Position numbers and translations under genes: made by a program. From positions 1,623,618 through 1,687,617 of the forward strand of contig ML133433.1 in the NCBI GenBank assembly GCA_003864495.1: a stretch of 64,000 nt of DNA. The letters run 5' to 3'. The notes beneath the pieces were generated by a model. It searched no databases. It saw only the letters and a list, made by a program, of their open reading frames with translations, and was not told where the DNA came from. Positions 10,655 to 23,600 of the stretch are shown here, piece by piece. Position 1 is the first letter of the stretch. Every line of letters begins with the position of its first letter. Source of the stretch: Nemopilema nomurai. Its lineage: Eukaryota > Cnidaria > Scyphozoa > Rhizostomeae > Rhizostomatidae.

Positions 10655-10990
10655 TTGAGGATGTTTGTCGAGCTTACAGTCGCGGTTGGCTGCCTCGCTT
10701 TGGGATTTTATGCCATCTATAAGTTATCAGACAATTGCATACTGATTGTTTACCGGCGTGATCGAGACAGCGATGTGACCACAAGGCGTGGAGGTGGCAG
10801 GAGCCAATTCTCCTTAAGCAGAACAGTTCGAGATGCCATGTCCACACTCAGGGAGCACGGGTCATTGAACGTCAATGTTGGATCCAGACAAGGTGGCCCC
10901 ATAAATGGCTCTCATAATTGGAGCATCAGTAGGCTGGCACCAAGGAGAGACAGCCAAAGATCGACAACTAGAGACTTGCCAATCACATGA
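10655..10990 (+). CDS. Small single-pass membrane protein, hypothetical
   Basis: A 111-codon frame starts MRMFVELTVAVG. Residues about 4-24 (VELTVAVGCLALGFYAIY) form one hydrophobic segment without an obvious cleavage site, so it looks like a signal anchor. The rest is basic and serine/arginine-rich (RRDRDSDVTTRRGGGR, later RDSQRSTTRD), as expected for a cytosolic tail. No domain is recognised. The clear membrane segment followed by a low-hydrophobicity tail argues for a real product, but length alone would not. It could also be the first exon of a spliced gene. Confidence 0.4.
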   Translation: MRMFVELTVAVGCLALGFYAIYKLSDNCILIVYRRDRDSDVTTRRGGGRSQFSLSRTVRDAMSTLREHGSLNVNVGSRQGGPINGSHNWSISRLAPRRDSQRSTTRDLPIT

Positions 10991-12612
10991 CAGCAGGGGC
11001 AACGATAGTTGAGAACGATTGAAAAGATTACTTCTTAAGAAACATAAATTGTTGTTATATTATAATTTGCCCATTCTCTAAGGGCGTGGAATAGAGCTAG
11101 CTCCCAATGTGCTAGCTCTTGCGACTCATTACGGTTGTATATGGAAACCTGGGTTTGCTGTAGTTCTGTGGTGGTTTTAATAGAATCCAGTAATGTTGGC
11201 AGCTCCATGGCTTGAGCGAGAGGAATCTTGTCTGTTGTTGTTGTATTGACACTACAGAGGCCTTTTTGCTTCATTCCTATTTACCAATTCATTCTCTTTT
11301 TCCTCTATGTTCGACTTGGCATCGCGCCTCTTTTAACCATCCCTATCTATTTCTTTCTCTCGTCACCTAGCACTTACCCTTCGCAATAATTCTTTCCCAG
11401 AGTATTCAGTGTTAACTGTTTTGTGGTTCATATGGGCATTGTACAAGTTATTTTGTTCAGTAACCATGAAACATTACTGAGCTCCATGATCTATGCACCC
11501 AAAACATGAAGCTTAGGAGTTTAGCAAGACATTGGTGAAAATGGGTAATATTGAGTGGGAACTCCCCTACCCTCGCTTAGAATAACCTAACTGGGGTACG
11601 TTAGGCCATGTCATAGCAATTGTAACTACAAGATGATTTCAGTAGGTAAACTTTCAGAAAACGCGAATGCCAATTCGACTTGTAAAATCATCAAAACACG
11701 TGCCAAGGTTCGGTTTTAGGAAAAGCAGATAAACAAACGACAATTTGCCCAACTGATTTTCTCGTTCCTGCAATTTATCATAACAACAATACAGGACACT
11801 ATTTCTACAAAATTTTCAATTTAAAAACTTTTTTAAAATATGGCTGCTTTCAAAATAAATCTTCAACAAAAAGCTACTCGTCAACAAAAAGTCATTAACC
11901 AAAATACATCTAATACTACGCTGCAAACACTGAATACCTATACTACAAGGTTTTCATCTCAATTACCGCGGATTTATTCTATTAAAACAGAATGCTATTA
12001 AACAAGAAACAGCTATTAAAAGATCTGTTGTTAAGTTACAAGCCTATACACATTAACAATCGATAGAATGATCAGGAAGAAAGCATTTACAACCATACTT
12101 GCAAGAAATGTTGAATGCAGTGAAATTTGACCTGCTTAAAGTAAGGGGTGCTGCCCATTAAAAAGTACAAGGTAAATATAAAATTACCTCTATTAACTTT
12201 GCACTGAGGACATTACATAAACAAAGGATAAATTATCTGTAGTCCGTCTGGAATTATATTGAATTCTAGTTTAGTGTTTAGTAATATAATTTTTCAGATG
12301 GAGGTTTGGAGAAAAATATCAAGAATTTTTCAAACTTCCTTCTCCTCGGAAGAGAAATAAATTGACAATGAAAATATAAGGTTAACAACTGGGCGACGGA
12401 GACAATTAAAATCCCAAGTTTTAGATGTGATGCATGGTGAAAAATGACAAGAAAAAGGTAAAAGGTCTGGAAGAAGCTTTTATCGACACAGTTTCACTGA
12501 AACAACGGCAATAAAAGAAAAAAATCAAGGAAAACACCGAATTAGATTAATTGAATTTAAACCCCTAAATCATAATTGAATATCCAAGAATTGCAAGGCA
12601 ACGAGTGAATCT
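10991..12612. other. Intergenic and CABLES 3' flank
   Basis: The right part is downstream of the CABLES stop on the minus strand and probably contains its 3' UTR. A minus-strand AATAAA occurs at 11973-11978, about 640 bases past the stop, and is a candidate poly(A) signal. No other gene is supported; the minus-strand open frame 11035-11274 has no recognisable feature. Confidence 0.45.
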
Positions 12613-15600
12613 TCATTTAACTTCGCTACGATTTCGATAACTATTAAAAGATGCATGTTGACTGCGATTGTTATACTTGTTTCGCGACTTCAACACGGAG
12701 CGCATATTTTCCAGCCTCTTAAACATGGGAATAACCTCGCTTGGAGGCAGACACAATTGGAAATCAAGGGCGATCAAGACAAGGAGCTCAAAGTGAAGTA
12801 GTTCCTTGAGATGCAATCGAAAGCGGTCGACAATGGCCTGAAAGAGAAAATAAATATTTTGCAGAAACGATGCATATATACGAAATCGTAAAATAATTAT
12901 TAGAAAACCACATTCATACTTAGAAATACATGTTTATTAGCCTGTACAATTTGAGTCTAGATGTTCTTACCATACGATACTATTTTAATATTGTGATCTG
13001 AGTGTTAAGAGAGCTAAGCGCGAATAACCTTGATCAAGAATAAATACTAGCCTACTTTTTGGTCAGTTTTTCACAATTGATTAATTCTCTTTCAATTGTG
13101 GTAGAGTTAGCCAGTTACTAATCACCATTAAGTTTGCTATTTGGAATACACATACTTCTATCACCAAGGAAATTGCTCCTTTCTTTATATCACCATTAAA
13201 CTTGGATGCAAGTAATAAACAGGCCCCTACGATAAAGTAAGTAAGAAAAAAGATTATTTAAAATAATGTTGAACAAGAACTTTCAGAAGATATCTAAAAT
13301 ATTGAATAACTTTGAAGAACTGAAGTTGAAAGATTCTTATGAATGGTTGACTTTTTGTTTCTCATGCTGTCACAAGACATAGTCTGGACTTCTCTACAAA
13401 GGCAATATCACCAGCTGGTGTTTAAAACTGCTGAATGAGATAGAACAAGCTGAAGGAACTCATTATATCTACACTGAGCAAGCTTTTTGGTTAAAAAGTA
13501 ATAAGGTCTATGGAGTTACTGGTCATGCACATGAGCCTTTTGCTAGCTAATTTGGCGCCCTCCATGAAAACATATCACTTACCAGCACAATATTTTCTGT
13601 TAATTTTTGTTATTTTCTCCTGGAAGTGAAAGGTAAACTGATATTAGGAACAAGCAACATGTAAGCAAAATTTTCTACAAATGACAAAACTAAAACTGTC
13701 CTGTTTTGCTATATCTGACACTTCAATTTTCAAATCAAGTGCATGTCCCTTTCTAAATGGGCCTTAAAAGGGGCTTTTCAAATCAAGAATCAATATGGGA
13801 AAGGTTGGCAGTACTAATTATCTACTTGATTTGCCTTTGCCTTGATCAACTAAAAAGGTTGATGGTTTTTTTTATCTGATTCACCAAAATTGGTAAAGAG
13901 TTTAGATGGACAGGAGTATGATTGAGTGTGCACCTCATTTGAAAGGATAGCAAGTATCATTTTAAAGAATGTTGATGTTTAGTATCAAATAGGAAAGAGC
14001 TGATATAGAGACCTCAAAGGGTAAACAAACATTTAAAAAGATGCATGAGTTTTAATGCATAATATAATTAGATGTTTAGAAACCATTGTCAGGCATTTAG
14101 ATGCAAAAACCCAGTCTATAATAACCTTTAATAAAATTGCTTTACATTACCTTGAACACAAGCTTTTCAAAGTAAACATGTGAGCAGGCAATAGTAGCTC
14201 TGTCGACCCCACACTAAACAGATAACAGAAAACATCAATATGGGCAACGGAATTTCAAAAGCACTTGTGAGGAGATATGCATTGTAGGAGCCAGCATAAA
14301 GATACTGCATTTGCCAGTTTAAAAGGTCATTGGCAACAGGATTTCTTACGAAGAATAAAAAAGAGTGTGGAAAGATAACTGAGTGCGGAAAAATAACTTT
14401 CAAGCCAGCACTCGAGGCCAAGTCATTTATCTGCACTGCCCATCTCTTTTATCAGTTTGTATATTATAAACATTTCAATCAAAAAAAGACTGATACCAAC
14501 CTTCATTCCTATTTCAAACATATCCATTTTGATGCTAAGAAAGAGAGAATCAATTAAAGAGTTGGGTGAAAAACAAATTATAGTTTGATGAATTTTAAGT
14601 CTCTAAGAGTATCACATAATTATAGGCTTTATTTAGTGTCAATATAAACAGCTAAATGCCATACAAAGGAACAAGATGGAAATCTACAAAAAGAATTATC
14701 ATATCATACCTTCGTAACTTTGATAGTGTAATATTAGTATTTGGGAACATTTCTTTAAATCTTTCATTTATATCTTTCTTTAACTCAGAAGGTTTTGCAT
14801 ACTGAATGATGGAGACCTATGGGGGAGATGCAGATCTTCATAAGTTTATTAAAATGAGTGGAAATGTCAAAAATGTTTCTGGGCTTTCGGCAAAAGACTT
14901 TTGGTCATAATTTTATAAGCATTGCATGTACAGCATCCTTTACTTGGTTTGATTATAAAAAGAGAATATGGGTCACTGGATGTTTAGCAAAAATCATGCA
15001 TCAACTTTTTGTTCAACTTTTCAGTGAATTGAAACTAGGAGTAGTTAATAAAGTTTGACACAAAATAATTTCAAAATAGTATTTATGCAAGGGCTGTTTA
15101 GTTTAAAACTTATATAGGGAAAATTTCAAGGTAATTCATTAGGTAGTAGCCTCTGCAAATAAAGTGCAGTTAAGCTGCATAACTGTGTAGAAACCTACTT
15201 TTGAAATAAACATTGTGAATAGTATGACTGAATAAATATAGTAGAACAAACCAAAGCCTTACTGAATATCCTTTCAGGTTTAAAACATTTCTGTGTTTAC
15301 CAGAAGTCAACTCTGGGTCATCCAAAAGGTAAGGATGATATGGCTGGTTGACAAGTGAGTCTGAATAGTCTGAAAAGTTCAGTTAAGTAAAGTAAGTGAT
15401 TTATAAACATGGAAAATTTCATACATATTGACATGATAATGCTTCAATCTTTTCTTCATAGGATTTTGTAAAAAAATCATTCACATAGTAGACACTATTA
15501 TAAAAAGGATTTTCTTGATAATTATGCTTTCTAAATATCAACACCTTCTGATGCATAAAAGAATCAATTAATCATGGAAACAAACCTCTGTAAGTTTCAT

Positions 15601-17133
15601 CTGTTCCTTCATTGTTTTCGATCTGTCTCCTTCGTTGAAATACACCAGGGACCAACAAACTCTTATAAGATACAGACTAAAAAAACAGGTAAAATGATTA
15701 AACATGATCATATGAATTGTGTTTCTGTAAATTTAAGTATTACACACAACATTTGGCAACTGAAGTCCAATGTTATGATCTTGATTAGGTCTTGCAAATC
15801 ATTGAGACTTACCAAGCTGCAAAATGAATTGCTTTAATATTCTCAATACAGCAGCCATTTTAGAAAAATGAATAATACAATATTGAACAACCTTTTTTAT
15901 GTCTCCAACTTCAACTCCATCAATTGGAACAGAGCTTGTAATTCCATGATAAACAATTCCAGAGGTTCTATTCTCTTTTGCACTACAAAATGAAACAGTT
16001 CATAAATACATAAAACAGAATATCTATGATAGTATCAATTTAATAGCTTAAGTTTTAGTTACTTCCACATTAAATTCAACTTGCATAAAAAGTGAATAAA
16101 TAGTCAGAAATCTCTTTGTAAATTCAAAGTATATTCTAGTCAAGATTTTTATTTTTTAACAACTCTTCAACAGCATGATTTTAAACACGGACATATCACA
16201 CAAGGGAGGCAATGACTTCCTACATCTGATTGTTCTTTTCTTGTCTTTTGTATGGAACCATTGACATTGATCCAAAAGGTAAACCACATTGGCTTATAAG
16301 TACTGCTCTAAAAAGGAAACAGGCAAATTTAAAAAAATTAATAAAGTGCTAAAAATATTTCTTTCTCTTAAGAATGCAAGTGACAAGCTAGGTCATTTTG
16401 TTTGTGACTCCTTTCGCCACCAGAAGATATCACATACATCTTATGAAGAAATATAACTTACTTATTAAACAGTATTCATAAAACAAAACTAATTATAAAT
16501 TAATAAAAATAATAGTACCATTCAGATCTACATCTAAATAACAACAAACAATTTAACTGACAATTACCTTTTATCTCCCATATGACGGACGCATTTTGTT
16601 AAAAAGTGGTTGGCTTCAACAACACGGATACTAGAGGCCTGTTTTGTATTCAAAACTTGTTGCTTATCTTTTGACGTTACAGAGGAAGTGTCACTGAACG
16701 ATTTGCTTTTCCCAATAACACCAGATTCTGACCCAGGTGATAGCGGCGGATTATCTTTAAAAATATGTGTAGATGCTACAGATGTACTATGATGCAACTG
16801 TACTTTATTTGTGACAGATAAGGCCGATATTAGCACTTTGTCTTGCTCTTCGTCAAAGGTGTCTTGGCGAGTACCCTGTTGCCTAGATAGGATGCCTCGA
16901 CCATTAATAGTCCTGTTGCCAAATTCTGCTGGAATCCTGAAAGTAGATTTCCCATCTAAGGAAATGTTTTTCAAGAAAACTCGTGCTGCAGTTATCCTCT
17001 TGCTAGGCTTCGAGCGTCTTGAATTATTAACCCGAATTGTCGCCACATCTCCGCCATTGCAGCTTGCGGCCATAGCCGGCTGCAAGAGAGTTCGTGACCA
17101 CCTTAATCTCGCATTGAAAATGGTAGCCTTCAC
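12613..17133 (-). CDS. CABLES: CABLES (CDK5 and ABL1 enzyme substrate) family protein
   Basis: Ten coding exons join in frame to 463 aa: 17133-16568, 15982-15892, 15676-15586, 15369-15263, 14816-14710, 14534-14501, 14213-14151, 13619-13583, 13226-13156, 12837-12613. CABLES proteins are cyclin-box adaptors that link CDKs (CDK2, CDK3, CDK5) to ABL-type kinases and affect CDK phosphorylation and growth control. Family hallmarks seen: RVFLKNISLDG (residues 51-61), YHPYLLDDPEL in exon 4, VSIIQYAKPSELKKD and NITLSKLRS in exon 5, then a C-terminal cyclin-like fold (about residues 300-430) with VYFEKLVFK, NRKYCAGACLLLASK and FELLVLIALDFQLCLP. Residues about 60-185 are polar and poorly conserved, as in the family. 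The start may be the second Met (17073, MAASCNGGD), which resembles vertebrate starts better. Whether it is closer to CABLES1 or CABLES2 cannot be judged. It is divergent with MIB1. Confidence 0.93.
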
Positions 17134-17626
17134 TTCGTGTTGATAGGAGTTGAAGATAAATTTATCATTTCTTATTGTAATTAAATGATGATAGAAAAAG
17201 GAATGTAAGAGCTATTTACTTGTTTTCGTATCTGAATTGTAATAGTTATTGTAATTAATTGCAAAACTGCATTATCGCATACGGATCTAATTCAAATCTA
17301 ATAGTTCCAATTTCTTCAAAAAGTACATATTGCGGAGAACTGTACAATTATCGTTGAAGATCAAAATCACTAAATAGTTATGGAATTATTGAGCACAACT
17401 AAGCGAGGGTATAATTTGGAGTTTGCCATTCTTGCGGCAGCTAAAGCTTAACTTGTCTTTGTAAACATAAGTACGCTGCGATAAGTGGTTGTAACTGCGG
17501 AGGACTTTTCATCAATTACAGTACAGGGAACGAAAACAGCAAGCAAAGAAATGTTCCCAATTCATGCCTCCACAAATGTTATGAAGTTTTCAAGGCAATA
17601 TGAGCCAAGCCTAATAACTGAATAAT
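17134..17626. promoter_or_regulatory. Bidirectional CABLES/MIB1 promoter region
   Basis: Only 493 bases separate the CABLES start codon (minus) from the MIB1 start codon (plus), so both 5' UTRs and promoters must lie here or overlap. The region is AT-rich, with no clear TATA box and no obvious CpG island. Shared control is inferred from spacing alone; transcription start sites are not visible in the sequence. Confidence 0.6.
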
Positions 17627-20600
17627 ATGAGCATAAGTGATCAACTTCTTCAGCCATTTGTTGGCGCCAGGGTCATCCGCGGCCCTGACTGGAAGTGGGG
17701 CAAACAAGATGGCGGAGAGGGTCACCTAGGCACTGTTAGAAACTTTGAAAGTTCAGAGGAAGTTGTGGTGGTTTGGGACAATGGAACTGCAGCAAATTAT
17801 CGATGCAATGGTGCTCACGATTTAAGAATTTTAGACAGCGGTCCAGCAGGTGAATTTGCTTTTCTCTTCACGATTTTGAGGATGCTTTTAACCTTGGTTG
17901 GAAGTTTATAAATATTTTAGTAACGTGATGCTTATTGAATTAAAATAATGTGGCTTTTACTTTATGTAAGATAATTTAGCCAAAATGATCGGGATTTATC
18001 CTATCAATCAGGATCATTGCTTGGACTGTCAGAATCCAGAGAAAATTTTAATTTACATTGATAATGATCATGCTTTAAAAGTCGGACAGAGACATCAATG
18101 AATAAAGTTCACAAGCTAAGTGCCAATGCAATCTGTTTGTTTTGATGACACAATAAAACTATAATCTGTAGCATTATAGCTAGATTTCCTCTCCGGAGAG
18201 CTGTTTATCCAACAGATGAAAAAGTGTCATTTTTAAAGCACCTTTCACTAATGACTGCACTTATGTCTTCTCAGATAGCAAGACCTGCATGATGATCATA
18301 TAAGCCTAATGTTCAAAAAATTCTTCTTGATAGGTGTTAAGCATGAAGGCACAATGTGTGAAGGCTGCAGGGTGCAGCCAATTTTTGGAACAAGGTGGGA
18401 GTGCTCAGAATGTGTCAGCTATCAGCTGTGTTCAAATTGCTACCATGGAGATAAGCATCACCTGAGACACAAGTTTTATAGAATTCCAATGCCTGGATGC
18501 ATAAGGTAATGTGATCCTGTCATAACTGTTAATTTTTTCTAGCCTTGGAAGCTGTTTTATTATTAGATAGATGGATTATATTTGAGAATATTTGAGATGA
18601 AAAGTGCATGTAGTCCAAATACTGTGAAGTGAAACTTCTTCTTTTGAAATATTGAAACAAGCTGATACTGCATACAATACTGAAACTTTTGTTTAGTATC
18701 TACTACACCTTATCATTGCCATAACAACTTAACTTCCCACGGACCATGCAACTTGACTTCTTTGAATCCACCTAAGGATAAGTTCTCTGACACTTTTTGA
18801 CCAGTTCTGGGACCAGTAGTTCTTCTGTATGTAAACAACTGACAGGCATCTCCCAGTTCAGCAAATGTAAACAATATGAGTTGCCATGAGTAGCTTTACA
18901 GGGGCGCATCTAAGGGGGGGGGGGTGGGGGTTACAACCCCTGCCATTTTTGGCAAAGAAGTGAATTTAGCCCTATTCTCATGGAAATCCAATGTCTTTAT
19001 GCCCCATTTCTATCACGAAACCCCTGCCCTCAAAGTATCCTAGTTGCGCCCCTGCCTTAGTCCAACAGAGAAGTAGTAACTGTCAAATGACAAACATCCC
19101 TCCCATGGGGATTTTTAAACTCTTTTTATCACAATGACCATTATGATGTAATTCTTATGTCTTTGGAATTGTTTTAGCTTCTTGTCAAATGCTTATTCAC
19201 ATGATTAAAAGAGGCGACAACAGATAAAGAATATGCATCACAAATATTACTACTGGACTTTTCAATTTCACATTATAGTTGCAGGATCTTCAAAAGAAAA
19301 AAAAATTTTTATTGCAGATAATGTAGTCTTGACAGATCCTAGAAAGTTGTGAACATTACACCTTGGATCATAAGATTATTATCAAAGACCAGCAATATTG
19401 TTTTCAGCCATGCAGTCTCTAGGGAATTTCTCTTGAATTGATTGCAATATCAAGCAAATGGCAGGATTGAAAGTGAAATAATTTCCTAGAAATTTAGACA
19501 ATCTTTCAGCCAGCCAATAAATGGTCTTGAGTTAGAAAAAAAAAGAAAAATAGAAAAGAAAATAGAGAAAAAATTTCACCAGATCAAGGGCAAAAGGTTT
19601 GAACTACATCTGACTTGAGAAGCTCAAAAAATTAATACGTAATCATCATCAGTATATAGTGCAAATCAGTGCAAGAATTCTACCTTTTCCTATCCCTAAA
19701 AACATTAGCAAAATGTAAACTTGAAGCTAAATAAGCAAGATTTTGAAACAAATAATTTAAGTATTTTCTAGATTCAGTGAATACTCACTAGTGCTTAAAA
19801 AAGGGAAAATATCTTACTCTGACTGCACATAAATGCTAATTTAGATCAACTTTTAGCATGCCATATTTTAAAAAAGGAGAAGGCTCGTTTAGTACTCTAA
19901 TCGAAATTTAAAAAGCTTAAATCATTCTAACTTGAGAAACATTATAGAATTCACGCAAATATCCTCACTGGTTGTTGCTATGGCAACAGCTTCCTCTTCT
20001 GAAAGCTCTAATACTACACCTCAACTCTTGATGGATGTCTGTTTAACAGGTCTCTATTGGAAAGGTAACAAAGTGAATGAAGCTTGCATTTAACTCAATG
20101 TGCAGGGAATGTGGCTGTTGGTACTGGCACCTGTACCTTTTCAATGAGCATTGCTATAATTAATGAGTAGAACTTGATAGATGAAAAGACAGATTCCATG
20201 AATGCATCAAAATCCAGTAGAACCACCTGCTGAGGAGCCGTTTCAAGTTTTACTATTGTAAAGAAATCAAGTTTTAATTAAAATATCAAAACCTATTTGA
20301 CGTAGCAAATTTCCAACACCTATTGGATTTTTCCACAGTACGGCACTAAGATTATTCTATAAGTATAAGATCAATTTGTAGAAGAATACTAGAAGCATAA
20401 GATCAATTTTGATTCTCTGCTTTCCTAGACTATTATCAGAAGGAAGGAGAAAGAGCAAGAAAATTTCTGCTAGAGGATTATTTCCTGGGGCTCGTGTTGT
20501 ACGAGGAGTTGACTGGCAGTGGGAAACTCAAGATGGTAATAAAAGTTTAAATGCATAAACTCTCAAGTTTAGTTAAATTTAATTCCTTAAAAAATAGACA

Positions 20601-23600
20601 TTCTTGGTCATGGACTATAGGGATTTCGAAATCTCAATGTAAGCATGAAACCTGTTTTGCAAAGTGGATGCTTGATTATGGGCTAGTTGCTGTTATTGGC
20701 CTGACTGAAAAGATACTCAAATTCAGAATAATTTCAAAGCATCCCTTTCCATCATACTTGTAACTAGCTATTATTTATCATGAAATATCTGTATTCATAA
20801 AGTTAGAAGCTAAGCGTTAGAAATCTGTATTTAATTGCTTTAGAATAACGGACGGAGCAGAAATTAAACTTTCAACAGATCAGAGAATTTTATGCGTGCA
20901 AACCTCACCTAACCTTGAAATCAAGCATTTGCTATCGATTTGGTGTCATATTGATCAGAAGTCTTTGGTTTTCTTGGGCGTGTTCGTATCAAATGTGTTT
21001 CTCTTAGGCGAGCCTGGGCGTCGCGGAAAGATCACCGAAATTCAAGATTGGAGTACAACTAGTCCCAGAAGCGCAGCCTATGTCATGTGGGATAGTGGGA
21101 CAAAGAATCTCTACCGGGTTGGGTTTGAAGGCATGGTAGGTGACATTATTATATGCAAGCTCTTTACTTGGTTATAAAAGAAATAGCTCGATTGGCAGTG
21201 ATGGAAGGTCGATCTCGTATAGGTTGGTCTTAAGTCACAAGTGTACTTTATTATAACGGAGTTTTTTCGATGCCCTTGTTGTTTTTCTTTTATGTATAGG
21301 TTATTTATGTAAATGTACACTAAATCAATGGGCTACTTTAGTAAATTGTTATTAAATTTAATTCCTTAAAAAATCTGACATTCTTTGTCAAAGACTATAG
21401 GGATACCGAAATCTCGTGGTAAGCATGAAAACTGTTTTACAAAATTGGAAACCTTTATATGGGTTAGTTGCTGCTATTGGCCTGACTCAAAAGATATACT
21501 AATTCAGAATAATTTCAAGGCATCCCATCATACTTTCAATTAGCAATTTTTGAAGTTTTTCCGTTGTTGTTGTTGTTTTGCTTTGCTTTTTTGTATAGGT
21601 TATTTATGTAAATATACACTAAACCAGCGGGCTACTTTATCAAATTGCCAAGATTGTTCCTTTCTCTCGGTTTTTGTACTTTTTATTTGCACTTGTATTT
21701 AGTTTCCAAAGCTTTTCTTTCAAAACTGAGACTTGAGTGATTGTTGACCTCATCATTTGCTATCAAAGGCAAGATAATCTTCTATGAATCTACACTTCCG
21801 CTACGTTTCTCCGTTTGCATCCAGGTTGACGTCAAAGCTCTCAACGAAGCAAAGGGGTATTCATTTTATCGGGACCATCTGCCTGTTCTTGGAATTCCTT
21901 CTAGCGAATCAACTACGAGAAGCCCTCGATGGTCCATTGGTGATCGTGTCAAAATCGACCTTGACCTGGAAGTTGTACAGTCGCTGCAACAAGGCCACGG
22001 GGGCTGGACATACGGAATGTACGAGGTAGATCATTTGGCTATGGTATATGTATGATACTGTAAAACAGTGTTTCCATAATTGCAAGCAAGAATGTCCATA
22101 CCCCCGTCTATAAATATTTGATTGCCAATATGCAATATGAAATCATGAGAAGTGGAACATTGCCGGGGAAGTGTCGGAAGCTGGGTTATGCAAAGTGTGT
22201 TAGACTACAATTAAAAGGGACTGGGCTATGTTTTTGTATTGAGGATAATCTATGCCTGTTTAGAGTCGAGCACGTTTAGGCAATTCGTTTAGTGTTAGGC
22301 AATGCAAAAGGACTTCTTGAAAGTACTTAAAGTACGTTCTACCATTCTAGTGCATCAGTTGCAAGTTTAGCACAAAGGCCAACCATGCTAACTCTAATTG
22401 ACCCGTTTTCGTCGTCTGTTACTTGAATCACAACATTGTCAAGCATCGTTGTAAACTTTTGTTTAATCAAAGCAAATAATGTGTACTACGATCATGGCCT
22501 TATCGCAATGAAACACCTACCAAAAACCTTCATCATTCGACCCATGATCGTTGACTGATTGCAATAAAATTTCGCTAAGAAACCTTCATCAAGAGTTTTC
22601 TTTTCTTCCCAGGCTCTTTGTGGACCGGGAACTATTGTTGGCTTTGATGAAGATGGTGACGTCATAGTGGTTTACCCTGGTGGAAACAGGTTATTGCTGA
22701 AAAAGATTTTCTATACTATTTTAGTTTAGAAATGAGTTCAGTCTCATACCACCATTTGTGCGATGCAAGTAGGGGTGTATAATTTCAATCATTTTGGCAT
22801 GAGTATGGCAGTCATCCAATACCAGATGAGAGTTGCAATTAAAGACCTTGACGATTTTAAATACGTTATTGTGTCAAGGAGACTTTAAACCACAAAACAC
22901 TTTGGCTAGAATTGTCCAGTTTTTTCCCAATGCACTACGCAAAGTTAAGTCCGGATCCATGACGTCATTGCGAAATCCTGTTCCAGTTCTCATGTCCTCG
23001 TAAAGGTAATTGTGGATTGCCAACGGAATCTGTGTGATGCTTAAAAGCAATTGGAGCAAAAGTAACAATTCAAGTTGAAGACCAAAATTTTTAAATTGCC
23101 ATTTATTCCATCCGCCAGACTTGCATGCAAAACTTTGTTTTTGTTTGACCCTCAGTTATCAAGTCACTTCTTGATTCTGTTATCATAAGGATGATGATCA
23201 TTTTTACATTTTCAACCTGCCTTAAAGCTGTACATTTCCTTCTAACATCTGTGTCCTTGCGTTATCTATATGGTTGGGAAAGCATTTCCATTTGCTTCCA
23301 GTTTCAAGACAGTATTTCTTCTTTTCACTGTTAAAACATGAATTGTACATGACATGATTACAGGCTACCATCTGGGACTACTTTTGATATTAAGATGATA
23401 CTCAATGCATTAAATCCATGATCAAAATCTGACAATGTTGATGCATGGTATAGTGCCATGCGCTTGCTTCCTTCAAACCAAAATTTTCTTACTGCGGAAA
23501 TTGTTGCCTATCATCAAATGTGAGGCAGAAATAATTATTCTCGTTGTTGCTCATTCTTTTATTTTTTTCCTTTAAGTATTATTTTAAGTTGTAAGTGCCC

